From the NCBI GenBank assembly GCA_018715465.1, contig DVLN01000086.1, positions 1 to 17,168 of the forward strand: DNA of 17,168 bases, written 5' to 3'. Position 1 is the first letter of the stretch, and every line of letters starts with the position of its first letter. Below are positions 6,989 to 14,101 of the stretch, in pieces. Made by a program: the position numbers and the translations under genes. The stretch comes from Candidatus Faecivivens stercorigallinarum (GTDB lineage Bacteria; Bacillota; Clostridia; Oscillospirales; Ruminococcaceae). The notes below the pieces were generated by a model. The model was not told where the DNA came from. It saw nothing but the letters and a program-made list of their open reading frames with translations, and did no database searches.

Positions 6989-8413
6989 ATGGCAAAAAAA
7001 CATCGCGATTTTCCGGCAGACTTTCTCTGGGGTGCTTCCACCTCTGCCTACCAGGTTGAGGGCGCCAGCCTCGAAGACGGCAAAGGCCCTTCGGTACAGG
7101 ACATCAAGGTCATTCCCGAAGGAACCCCTGATTTTAAGGTCGCTTCCGACCAGTACCATCACTACAAAGAGGACATCAAACTGATGGCGGAAATGGGCTT
7201 CAAGACCTACCGCTTTTCGATCTCCTGGTCCCGCCTGATTCCCGAAGGGACCGGCGCAGTCAACCCCAAAGGCATTGAATACTACAACAACCTGATTGAC
7301 GAATGCCTCAAATACAACATCCAGCCGCTGGTCACGATGTATCATTTTGACCTGCCCGCCGCTATCCAGGCAAAGGGCGGCTGGGGCAACCGGGATACCA
7401 TCGACGCTTTTGTCAACTTTGCAAAGGTAATGTTTGAGAACTTCGGCGACCGGGCAAAACTCTGGCTGACCATCAACGAACAGAATATGCTGACTCTCGC
7501 AGGCCCGGTCATCGGTACCTTTGACCCGACCGGCGTTGAGAATGTCACCAAGGAACTGTATCAGCAGAACCATTATATGATGGTTGCACAGGCAAAAGCG
7601 ATGGCACTTTGCCATGAGATGGTCCCAGGCGGCAAGATTGGCCCTGCCCCCAATATTTCCTGTGTCTATCCCGCTTCCTGCAACCCTGCCGATATCACTG
7701 CCGCCGAAACCTTCTCAGCAATCCGCAACTGGTTCTATTTTGATATGGCAACCGCCGGTGTCTACAACCATCAGGTCTGGAGCTATCTGGAAGCACATGA
7801 CGCACTGCCGGAAATTCAGCCGGGCGATATGGAGATCCTCGCTTCCGGTCATCCCGACTTCCTTGCCTTCAACTATTATTCCACCGCAACGGTCGCTGCC
7901 TTCCCTGAAGATGAAGCGTTTGATCCCAACGCACCGGTTGACCAGCAGAAAAACGGCGGCGAACCTGGCTATTTTAAGCCGGTTCCCAACAAAAACCTGC
8001 TCAAGACCGAATGGGGCTGGGAAATCGACCCGATCGGCTTCCGCAATACCCTTAACCAGGTCTACTCCCGCTACCGTCTGCCGATCATCATTACCGAAAA
8101 CGGCCTTGGGGCACATGACAAGCTGGAAGAGGACGGCACCATCCGGGATGATTACCGGATCGAATACCTCCAGCGGCATATCGAACAGATGCAGCTGGCA
8201 ATCGACGACGGCGTCCAGATGATGGGATACTGCCCCTGGTCGGCAGTCGACCTGATCTCGACTCATGAAGGCTTTGACAAACGGTATGGCTTTATCTATG
8301 TCAACCGCGGCAACTTTGACCTCAAAGATCTCAGAAGAATCCCGAAAAAATCCTTCTACTGGTATAAAAAAGTCATTGCCACCAACGGCAAAGACCTTGA
8401 AAACAATCTGTAA
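6989..8413 (+). CDS. GH1 6-phospho-beta-glucosidase
   Basis: This cytoplasmic glycoside hydrolase is predicted to split phosphorylated beta-glucosides such as cellobiose-6-phosphate. The 474-residue protein has the family N-terminus FLWGASTSAYQVEGA (12-26), the acid/base motif TINEQN (E164) and the nucleophile motif ITENG (E370). Near the C-terminus S424, K431 and Y433 (in STHEGFDKRYG) reproduce the S-x6-K-x-Y phosphate-binding signature of 6-phospho-beta-glycosidases. Plain beta-glucosidases usually have a glucose-binding Glu/Trp in this loop. TINEQN differs from the more common NEP/NEI form. No PTS permease or antiterminator is adjacent, so substrate phosphorylation must come from elsewhere. 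AGGAAAGGA precedes the ATG. A bglA-type name would fit, but the exact substrate is not certain. Confidence 0.9.
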   Translation: MAKKHRDFPADFLWGASTSAYQVEGASLEDGKGPSVQDIKVIPEGTPDFKVASDQYHHYKEDIKLMAEMGFKTYRFSISWSRLIPEGTGAVNPKGIEYYNNLIDECLKYNIQPLVTMYHFDLPAAIQAKGGWGNRDTIDAFVNFAKVMFENFGDRAKLWLTINEQNMLTLAGPVIGTFDPTGVENVTKELYQQNHYMMVAQAKAMALCHEMVPGGKIGPAPNISCVYPASCNPADITAAETFSAIRNWFYFDMATAGVYNHQVWSYLEAHDALPEIQPGDMEILASGHPDFLAFNYYSTATVAAFPEDEAFDPNAPVDQQKNGGEPGYFKPVPNKNLLKTEWGWEIDPIGFRNTLNQVYSRYRLPIIITENGLGAHDKLEEDGTIRDDYRIEYLQRHIEQMQLAIDDGVQMMGYCPWSAVDLISTHEGFDKRYGFIYVNRGNFDLKDLRRIPKKSFYWYKKVIATNGKDLENNL

Positions 8414-8425
8414 TTTCTGATAGAG

Positions 8426-8467
8426 CTGCCCTGAACGGAATAAAGGTTCAGGGCAGTTTCGCTTTTT
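8426..8467 (+). terminator. Rho-independent terminator of the GH1 gene
   Basis: CTGCCCTGAAC (8426-8436) pairs perfectly with GTTCAGGGCAG (8446-8456), an 11-bp stem with a 9-nt loop, followed by TTTCGCTTTTT. Confidence 0.93.
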
Positions 8468-8510
8468 GACGGTTAACAGTCTACGATTCCTTTATTCGAT
8501 TTTCGATGAC

Positions 8511-8539
8511 TTTACACCCGTTTATCGGAATATTACAAT
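8511..8539 (+). promoter_or_regulatory. Sigma-A promoter of the CapD-like gene
   Basis: TTTACA (8511-8516), 17 nt, TACAAT (8534-8539). Each box is one base from consensus. It lies 39 nt upstream of the start codon. Confidence 0.78.
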
Positions 8540-8577
8540 AAATAACAGAATCCGGCAATCAATAAAGGAGGAGCACC

Positions 8578-9591
8578 ATGTCTGAAAAAGCTGTACCACC
8601 CGCTGTCAACCCCGCCATCACCGGGAAAGATGTCCTGATCACCGGCGGGGGCGGCTCAATCGGGTCAGAACTTGCCCGACAGGTTTACCGTTTTGCACCC
8701 CGGTCGCTGACCCTTCTGGATATCAATGAAAACAGCCTCTACCTGCTGACTCAGTGCCTTTCCCGCAAAGGCGGCACTCCTGTCATGCCGCAGGTAATCT
8801 CCATCCGGGACCGGAAAGCGTTGTTCAGACTGTTTGCACAGCTGCACCCTCAAACGGTACTGCATGCAGCTGCCCACAAGCACGTCCCACTGATGGAGCA
8901 GAATCCTGATCAGGCGGTCAAAAACAACATCTTCGGAACCATAAACCTGTTCGATGCTGCACAGGCATATCAGGCAGAAAAGGTACTGCTGATCTCGACT
9001 GACAAGGCCGTCCGCCCCAGCTCTGTGATGGGAGCGACCAAGCGGATATGTGAACAGCTCTGTCTTGACCGGGAGGGTCCGGTCTTTACCGCTGTCCGGT
9101 TCGGGAATGTGATGAACTCAGCAGGGTCTGTGCTTCCGCTGTTCCGGCAGCAGCTGCGGGAAGAAAAGAAAATCCTGTTGACCGACCGACGGATGACCCG
9201 GTATTTCCTGTCGATTCCACAGGCAGCAGAGCTGGTGCTGCATGCGGCCGCCAAAAACAGGCCCGGGAAGATCTATATGCTGGACATGGGCCAGCCAGTC
9301 TCGATTGGACAGCTGGCGATGCAGGTGATCAAGGAAGAAGGTTTTGCACCGAACGAGGTGGAGATTGTGGAAACCGGCATCCGACCGGGTGAAAAGCTGG
9401 AAGAACTGCTTTTCTCTTCGGACGAACGGTTTGTCCCAACCGACATCGCCGGGTTGCTGGCGGCCGACGCCTGCCCGGAATACACAGTTTTAGAAAAGGA
9501 ACGGCTGCTAAAACAATTAAAGAATGCGGCTGACAATGGAGATGCTCCGGCTATCCGTTCACTGCTGGGCCTTCAGGAAGATAATGGGTAA
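8578..9591 (+). CDS. CapD-type nucleotide-sugar 4,6-dehydratase (soluble, short form)
   Basis: This extended SDR enzyme is predicted to act on UDP-N-acetyl-hexosamine, as UDP-GlcNAc 4,6-dehydratases do in surface-glycan synthesis. The 337-residue protein has the NAD(P)-binding motif ITGGGGSIGSE (21-31), HAAAHKHVPLME (96-107), the catalytic STDKAVRP segment (140-147) and MGATKR (151-156). Met151 stands where FlaA1/PseB-type enzymes have the catalytic Tyr, giving the SMK triad known for WbpM/CapD proteins. Unlike WbpM/CapD, the protein lacks N-terminal membrane helices and consists only of the catalytic domain. AAAGGAGG (8564-8571) precedes the ATG. No glycosyltransferase or aminotransferase gene is adjacent, so the pathway is not defined. 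No terminator was found after it. Confidence 0.88.
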   Translation: MSEKAVPPAVNPAITGKDVLITGGGGSIGSELARQVYRFAPRSLTLLDINENSLYLLTQCLSRKGGTPVMPQVISIRDRKALFRLFAQLHPQTVLHAAAHKHVPLMEQNPDQAVKNNIFGTINLFDAAQAYQAEKVLLISTDKAVRPSSVMGATKRICEQLCLDREGPVFTAVRFGNVMNSAGSVLPLFRQQLREEKKILLTDRRMTRYFLSIPQAAELVLHAAAKNRPGKIYMLDMGQPVSIGQLAMQVIKEEGFAPNEVEIVETGIRPGEKLEELLFSSDERFVPTDIAGLLAADACPEYTVLEKERLLKQLKNAADNGDAPAIRSLLGLQEDNG

Positions 9592-9635
9592 TCGGAAAAA
9601 CGGAAAACTAGAACAAAAAATTAGCAAAAAAGTAA

Positions 9636-9664
9636 TGGAATTTGATTGATCTGTATGATATAAT
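9636..9664 (+). promoter_or_regulatory. Extended -10 promoter of the esterase gene
   Basis: TGATATAAT (9656-9664) is a consensus extended -10. The -35 (TGGAAT, 9636-9641) is weak, as is usual for this promoter type. An 8-bp inverted repeat, TATGATAT (9654-9661) / ATATCATA (9669-9676), overlaps the -10 box and could be an operator. Confidence 0.68.
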
Positions 9665-9685
9665 AGATATATCATAGAGAAAGAA

Positions 9686-9695
9686 GGGAATTCCC
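9686..9695 (+). promoter_or_regulatory. Palindrome overlapping the esterase ribosome binding site
   Basis: GGGAATTCCC is a perfect 10-bp palindrome sharing its first bases with the ribosome binding site and ending at the base before ATG 9696. It could bind a protein, or pair between mRNA molecules and so hide the site. It may equally be chance. Confidence 0.3.
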
Positions 9696-10550
9696 ATGGC
9701 ATTTGCTACTATTAACTTTTTTTCCAAATCGCTGATGCGTACCGTCCCGATTAACGTCGTCATCCCGACCGACAAAATTGTTTTCCCCGGCATGCCGGTT
9801 CCTGAGAAAAAGCCTTTCAAAACGCTGTACCTGCTGCACGGCGTTCTCGGCAACTATACCGACTGGGTAAACGGTACCCGTGTACAGGCGCTGGCCAACG
9901 ACAACAACCTCTGTGTGGTCATGCCGTCCGGCGACAACAAATTTTACTGTGATTCGGACATCTCCGGCGACCGGTACGGAAAATTCATCGCCGAAGACCT
10001 TGTCAGTTTCACCCGCGACACCTTCCCCCTCTCCCATAACCGGGAAGATACCTTCATCGGCGGACTGTCGATGGGCGGTTTCGGCTCAATCGTCAACGGC
10101 CTGCGCCACCCGGAAATTTTTGGTTGCATCACAGCCCTCTCCTCTGCCCTGATCAAGGACAAGATCTTACAGTCTGTCAACCAACCAGGGCATGATTTCT
10201 TTACCAGACGCCAGTATGAAACGATGTTCGGCGTTGACAAGATCGAGGATTATATCGGTTCGGTCAACGACTATGAAGCGCTTGCCGACGGACTCAAAGA
10301 TGCCAAGGTCAAACCGAAAATCTATATGGCCTGCGGTACTGAAGATTCTTTGTTTGATGCGAATGTCGCGTTCAAGGACAAGCTGCTTGCAGACGGCTTT
10401 GACCTGACTTGGGAAGAAGGCCCTGGTGTACATGACTGGGCGTTCTGGGATGCTTATATCGAAAAGGCAATCAAATGGCTGCCGCTGGGCGAAAGCGTCA
10501 AGGGCGTCAGCAGTGAAAATGTGGGAATCCCGGCAAGAAAGAGCAAATAA
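9696..10550 (+). CDS. Tributyrin-esterase-like alpha/beta hydrolase
   Basis: This is a carboxylesterase of the esterase D / tributyrin esterase (EstA) family. The 284-residue protein has no signal peptide, so it is cytoplasmic. Motifs in order: LYLLHGVLGNYTDW (44-57, oxyanion-hole region), GGLSMGG (122-128) with nucleophile S125, a probable acid D217 in GTEDSLFD, and the histidine H246 in GVHDWAFW. These are in the expected order and spacing for a Ser-Asp-His triad. Family members hydrolyse short acyl or acetyl esters, some on plant-polysaccharide fragments; the natural substrate here is unknown. The ribosome binding site (AGAAGGGA) overlaps a GGGAATTCCC palindrome that ends immediately before the ATG. 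It is followed by a shared bidirectional terminator. Confidence 0.9.
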   Translation: MAFATINFFSKSLMRTVPINVVIPTDKIVFPGMPVPEKKPFKTLYLLHGVLGNYTDWVNGTRVQALANDNNLCVVMPSGDNKFYCDSDISGDRYGKFIAEDLVSFTRDTFPLSHNREDTFIGGLSMGGFGSIVNGLRHPEIFGCITALSSALIKDKILQSVNQPGHDFFTRRQYETMFGVDKIEDYIGSVNDYEALADGLKDAKVKPKIYMACGTEDSLFDANVAFKDKLLADGFDLTWEEGPGVHDWAFWDAYIEKAIKWLPLGESVKGVSSENVGIPARKSK

Positions 10551-10567
10551 CATTTTTTTATCGTGAA

Positions 10568-10612
10568 CAAAAACGGAGGAAGCCGGTCAGTCGGCCACCT
10601 CCGTTTTCTTCT
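10568..10612. terminator. Bidirectional terminator between esterase and ccdA-like gene
   Basis: AAACGGAGG (10571-10579) pairs with CCTCCGTTT (10598-10606). An inner GCCG/CGGC pairing extends the structure. A T-tract follows on the plus strand, and the A-run at 10568-10573 gives a U-tract on the minus strand. It therefore serves the two convergent units. Confidence 0.88.
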
Positions 10613-10614
10613 GC

Positions 10615-11304
10615 TTAAAATGCCAGATAGAACATATAAAATCCAATCAACAGAATCAATCCCCCCATGATCCATTTCATCCAATTGCTGAAAATGCCAT
10701 ACCGGCTGTCCCTTGCAATGGAGCGAACCCACCCCATTGAAGTACCGGCAATCACCGTCAGCGTCCCATGCCCGACCGCATACAGAAACAGCAGCAGCAT
10801 TCCCCAGCCGATGCTGCCTTTCCCGGCGACAATCGCCAGCAGCACCACCAATACAGGGGTTGCACAAGGAGAAGAAAAAATCCCGCCCAGGATGCCCGCC
10901 AGCAATGCGCCCATGTACCCGCGGTGTTTGTTTTTTGAAACAAGGTAGGTTGATGGGATAAAGTTAAACAGTTCCCAGGTTTGCAGCGCCATCAATACCA
11001 TAAGTACCCCCAGCAGCCCGTACCACCAGCCGCTGTTCGCTCCGATCAGCCGCCCGGCCAGCGACGCAAGAGTCCCCAGCAGGGTGAAAGTGACCGCACT
11101 GCCCGCCGCAAAGATCAGCGACATTTTAAACGCCTGTGCCGGCTTGTTTTCTCCGCCGCCGACATAGCCGATCACCAGCGGGATGCTTGACAGGGAGCAG
11201 GGGGTAAACGAGGTCAGCACCCCAGCCAGCAGCGCCAGTACCGGTGCAAGCCAGCTGCTTTCATTGATCAGCGTCCCCAGTGACGACAACCATCCGTCGA
11301 TCAT
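10615..11304 (-). CDS. CcdA-like membrane thiol-electron transporter
   Basis: This protein carries reducing equivalents from cytoplasmic thioredoxin across the membrane to extracytoplasmic thiol proteins (CcdA/DsbD-beta family). The 229-residue polytopic protein has about six transmembrane segments. The two redox cysteines are in conserved settings: TSFTPCSLSSIP (C36) and GIFSSPCATPV (C147), on the first and fourth hydrophobic segments as in CcdA. The ATG at 11304 overlaps the stop of the thioredoxin-like gene by 4 bp (ATGA), so the two are translationally coupled and the thioredoxin-like protein is its probable electron acceptor. No cytochrome c maturation gene is seen, so a general thiol-reduction or repair role is more likely than cytochrome c biogenesis. 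Confidence 0.92.
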   Translation of the reverse strand: MIDGWLSSLGTLINESSWLAPVLALLAGVLTSFTPCSLSSIPLVIGYVGGGENKPAQAFKMSLIFAAGSAVTFTLLGTLASLAGRLIGANSGWWYGLLGVLMVLMALQTWELFNFIPSTYLVSKNKHRGYMGALLAGILGGIFSSPCATPVLVVLLAIVAGKGSIGWGMLLLFLYAVGHGTLTVIAGTSMGWVRSIARDSRYGIFSNWMKWIMGGLILLIGFYMFYLAF

Positions 11305-11819
11305 TCTGCCACCCCCATATCCTGAAGAATCAGTTTCATCTGGTCCTCGGTCAGAAGGCCTTCATGTACCGTGTAGACATGCTCACCGGTCTCTTTGGAG
11401 GAATAAAGGGTGAAAGGAATGCCAAGTGATTCATCCGGCATATAGGGGCTGCCATCCGGCAGGAAAAAGACCTGTGTCGGGATAACCTGTACCGGATACT
11501 GCATGGCCTCGCCCGGATATTCCTGGACATCCAGATAATGGATAGATGCTTTGCCCTGCATCTCACGGCTGACCGATTCCAGAATCGGTTCCATCTGTTT
11601 GCAGGGGGCACAGTAATCGGCGCCAAAGTCAATTATAATCGGAAGCCCGGCAGCGGTCAGGGTATCCATATCAATTTCGGAAACAACAAGCGGCGACGAT
11701 TGCTGCTCATCCTGAAAAGGAGGATTTTTCAGCAGATAGATTGCCGCTACAGCAATAACAATCAAAATTGGAACAATGATGCGTGCAGCCTGTTTTTTAT
11801 CCTTAAAAATGGGGTTCAT
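11301..11819 (-). CDS. Membrane-anchored thioredoxin-fold protein
   Basis: This extracytoplasmic thiol reductase or oxidoreductase has 172 residues. A basic N-terminus (FKDKKQAAR) and one hydrophobic helix (about 12-30, IIVPILIVIAVAAIYLL) anchor the thioredoxin domain outside the membrane. The active site is CAPC (C70, C73) in FGADYCAPCKQMEPIL, and the cis-proline is P114 in QVIPTQVFF. An insertion of about 20 residues, PYMPDESLGIPFTLYSSKETG, follows the cis-proline strand and is not part of a minimal thioredoxin. AAAGGAAAA precedes the ATG. The 4-bp overlap with the CcdA-like gene points to a functional redox pair. The target protein is unknown. Confidence 0.9.
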   Translation of the reverse strand: MNPIFKDKKQAARIIVPILIVIAVAAIYLLKNPPFQDEQQSSPLVVSEIDMDTLTAAGLPIIIDFGADYCAPCKQMEPILESVSREMQGKASIHYLDVQEYPGEAMQYPVQVIPTQVFFLPDGSPYMPDESLGIPFTLYSSKETGEHVYTVHEGLLTEDQMKLILQDMGVAE

Positions 11820-11867
11820 GGCAGTTTTCCTTTCTTTCCATCTCTTTTCCGGTTCAGGTATGGACCT

Positions 11868-11896
11868 ATTGTATCATGGCAGGCGGGCAACGTCAA
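11868..11896 (-). promoter_or_regulatory. Sigma-A promoter of the trx-ccdA operon
   Basis: On the minus strand TTGACG (11896-11891), 17 nt, TACAAT (11873-11868). It is divergent from, and about 20 bp from, the promoter of the DUF5131 gene. Confidence 0.75.
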
Positions 11897-11916
11897 CCGC
11901 CTTTTTTATAATGCAC

Positions 11917-11944
11917 TTGACAAAAAATCAAAAAGCAGTAAGAT
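11917..11944 (+). promoter_or_regulatory. Promoter of the DUF5131 gene
   Basis: A consensus TTGACA (11917-11922) is followed after 16 nt by TAAGAT (11939-11944). The -10 is weak. AGGAGG (11968-11973) precedes the start codon. Confidence 0.55.
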
Positions 11945-11979
11945 AAAATCAAACCATTTGACAGAACAGGAGGCGGCCC

Positions 11980-12744
11980 ATGTCCATCATCTGGAACCCC
12001 TGGCACGGATGTCATAAATTTTCGCCCGGATGCCAGCACTGTTATGTCTACCGGCGGGATGAATCCATCGGAAAAAATCCGGCCCAGGTCGTCAAGACAG
12101 CATCTTTTGACCTCCCCGTACAGAAAAAACGAGACGGCAGCTACCGCATCCCGGCCGGGGAAACTGTTTACGCAGTCATGACCTCCGACTTTTTTGTCGA
12201 AGAGGCTGATGGATGGCGGGAGGATATCTGGCGGATGATTCACCAGCGGGAGGACGTGCAGTTTATCATTATCACCAAACGGATCGTCCGCTTCAGCAGC
12301 TGTCTGCCGGACGACTGGGGGAATGGTTACCCCAATGTTACAGTCGGTTGCACCTGTGAAAACGGAGAGGCAGCAGCCCAGCGTCTGCCAATCTTCTTAT
12401 CGCTGCCGATTGCCGACCGGTTTGTCACCTGCGAGCCGCTGTTGTCGCCGATCTTGCTGGAGCCATGGCTGGAAAGCGGAAAGATCCGGGCGGTTATCGC
12501 CGGCGGCGAAAGCGGGGACGGAGCGCGGGTCTGCGACTACGACTGGGTGCTGGATATCCGGGAACAGTGCCGCCGGACGGGAGTCGCCTTCCATTTCAAA
12601 CAGACCGGTCTGCATTTCCGAAAAGACGGTCATCTGTACACCATTCCCCGCCCACTCCAACAGCCACAGGCACAAAAAGCCGGTATTGATCTGGAGGCCA
12701 GCCTGGATGCGCCTTGTCAAAACTTAGAGGCAGTGGTATACTGA
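11980..12744 (+). CDS. DUF5131 (phage Gp37/Gp68-like) cysteine-motif protein
   Basis: A 254-residue protein of the DUF5131 family, often annotated as phage Gp37/Gp68. The diagnostic N-terminus is IWNPWHGCHKFSPGCQHCYVYR, with cysteines C11, C18 and C21 (C-x6-C-x2-C). This resembles an iron-sulfur or radical-SAM-like cluster site, although the spacing is not the classical CxxxCxxC. Other recognisable segments are VYAVMTSDFFVEEAD, FIIITKRIVR, VTVGCTCEN, FVTCEPLLSPI and VIAGGESGDGARVCDYDWV, all conserved landmarks of the family. The biochemical function has not been established to my knowledge. No phage genes surround it; it lies between the thioredoxin/CcdA pair and pepT. The pepT promoter lies inside its last codons. 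Confidence 0.85.
   Translation: MSIIWNPWHGCHKFSPGCQHCYVYRRDESIGKNPAQVVKTASFDLPVQKKRDGSYRIPAGETVYAVMTSDFFVEEADGWREDIWRMIHQREDVQFIIITKRIVRFSSCLPDDWGNGYPNVTVGCTCENGEAAAQRLPIFLSLPIADRFVTCEPLLSPILLEPWLESGKIRAVIAGGESGDGARVCDYDWVLDIREQCRRTGVAFHFKQTGLHFRKDGHLYTIPRPLQQPQAQKAGIDLEASLDAPCQNLEAVVY
12714..12742 (+). promoter_or_regulatory. Sigma-A promoter of pepT, inside the DUF5131 gene end
   Basis: TTGTCA (12714-12719), 17 nt, TATACT (12737-12742), with an extended TGn element at 12734-12736. The boxes overlap the last ten codons of the upstream gene. Confidence 0.75.
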
Positions 12745-12774
12745 TAAATATAAAAATAAAGGAGCGTAATCAAT

Positions 12775-14019
12775 ATGGAAAAGCTGGAAAACCGTTTTCT
12801 CCGCTATGTTGCGGTCGATACTCAGTCAGCAGAAGACCGCAAATGTGTCCCCAGTACTGAAAAGCAGCATGACCTCGCAAAAATGCTGTGTCAGGAACTG
12901 AAAGACATGGGGTTTGATGCGGAACATGATGAACATTGCTATGTTTACGGTACCATTCCCGGCAACTGCCCTGACGCACCAGTTATCGGTCTGATCGCCC
13001 ATATGGACACCTCGCCTGATTGCAGCGGTACCAATGTTAAAGCCCGCATTGTTCACTATGAAGGCGGAGACATCCTGTTAAACGAAGAAAAAGGAATCGT
13101 CCTTTCTCCTGCACAGTATGAATCACTGAACCGATATGTCGGCCAGGACCTGATTGTCACCGACGGTACAACCCTGCTGGGCGCTGATGACAAAGCCGGT
13201 GTCGCCGAAATCATGCAGCTGGCAGCCTTCTTTGCAGAAAATCCAGACGTCCCCCACGGTACCATCAAAGTTGGATTTACTCCTGATGAAGAAGTCGGCA
13301 TGGGGCCGTCCTTCTTTAACGTTCCCAAATTCGGTGCCGATTTTGGTTATACACTGGACGGCGGAGAGCTGGGCGAGATCGAATACGAAAACTTCAACGC
13401 TGCTTCTATGAAAGTATCTGTCCACGGTCTGGGTATCCATCCCGGCTCCGCCAAGGACAAAATGATCAACGCCTGCCTGATCGCAATGGAATTCAACTCC
13501 CTGTTGCCGGAACAGCAGAAACCTGCTTATACCTCCGGTTATGAAGGATTCTTCCATCTTAACGGCATGGAGGGCGATATGGAAAACGCAACGCTTGTCT
13601 ATATCATCCGCGACCATGACGCAGAGAAATTTGCTGAAAAGCAGAAACTGGCCCGCGCCGCCGCTGATTTTATCAATGCCAAATATGGCGAAGGGACCAT
13701 TCAGCTGGATATCCGTCAAAGCTATCGGAATATGTCTGAACAAATCCGCCAGCATTTCCACCTGATCGAAAACGCCCGCACCGCAATGGAATCGCTCGGT
13801 GTCACCCCTGTTACCATGCCCATCCGCGGTGGTACTGACGGTGCGACCCTGTCGTTTATGGGTCTGCCCTGTCCCAACCTCTGCACCGGTGGTGCCAACT
13901 ATCATGGACGGTTTGAATATATCCCGGTACAGTCGATGGAAAAGACGTTTGAAATTATCCGTGAGATTGTCGCGCTGTATGCAAACACCAAACGCAGCGA
14001 TTTTGCAGACTTGAAATAA
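12775..14019 (+). CDS. pepT: Peptidase T (tripeptide aminopeptidase)
   Basis: This cytoplasmic di-zinc M20B peptidase removes the N-terminal residue from tripeptides. The 414-residue protein matches the family length (about 410) and opens with the typical FLRYVAVDTQS. Metal-site motifs are visible: AHMDTSPD (75-82, H76 ligand), GADDKAG (136-142, bridging Asp), FTPDEEVGMG (168-177, catalytic and ligand Glu), YTLDGG (192-197) and a C-terminal GGANYHGRFEYIP containing the last ligand His. The dimerisation lid domain lies between about residues 205 and 315, including SVHGLGIHPGSAK. The gene has its own promoter within the DUF5131 gene and its own terminator, so it is a single-gene unit. GGAG (12761-12764) precedes the ATG. 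Confidence 0.96.
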   Translation: MEKLENRFLRYVAVDTQSAEDRKCVPSTEKQHDLAKMLCQELKDMGFDAEHDEHCYVYGTIPGNCPDAPVIGLIAHMDTSPDCSGTNVKARIVHYEGGDILLNEEKGIVLSPAQYESLNRYVGQDLIVTDGTTLLGADDKAGVAEIMQLAAFFAENPDVPHGTIKVGFTPDEEVGMGPSFFNVPKFGADFGYTLDGGELGEIEYENFNAASMKVSVHGLGIHPGSAKDKMINACLIAMEFNSLLPEQQKPAYTSGYEGFFHLNGMEGDMENATLVYIIRDHDAEKFAEKQKLARAAADFINAKYGEGTIQLDIRQSYRNMSEQIRQHFHLIENARTAMESLGVTPVTMPIRGGTDGATLSFMGLPCPNLCTGGANYHGRFEYIPVQSMEKTFEIIREIVALYANTKRSDFADLK

Positions 14020-14041
14020 TCAGACTGAAAGAAAAAGAAAT

Positions 14042-14074
14042 GACCCGCATGGGTTGAATACCATGCGGGTTTTT
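14042..14074 (+). terminator. Rho-independent terminator of pepT
   Basis: CCCGCATGG (14044-14052) pairs with CCATGCGGG (14061-14069) around an 8-nt loop, followed by TTTTT. The A-rich side (aaagaaaaagaaa, 14028-14040) could give weaker termination for the converging MetE-like gene. Confidence 0.92.
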
Positions 14075-14101
14075 GGATGTTTGGCGAACAGGGCAGACAT
14101 C

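Noticed and set aside
7584..8222. 212-codon plus-strand frame within the GH1 gene
   Set aside because: It is frame-shifted relative to an intact GH1 protein that extends to its normal C-terminus; it is a shadow frame, not evidence of a frameshift.
13123..13905. 260-codon minus-strand open frame inside pepT
   Set aside because: It is antisense to peptidase T, whose metal-site motifs are intact. No ribosome binding site or promoter was recognised for it.
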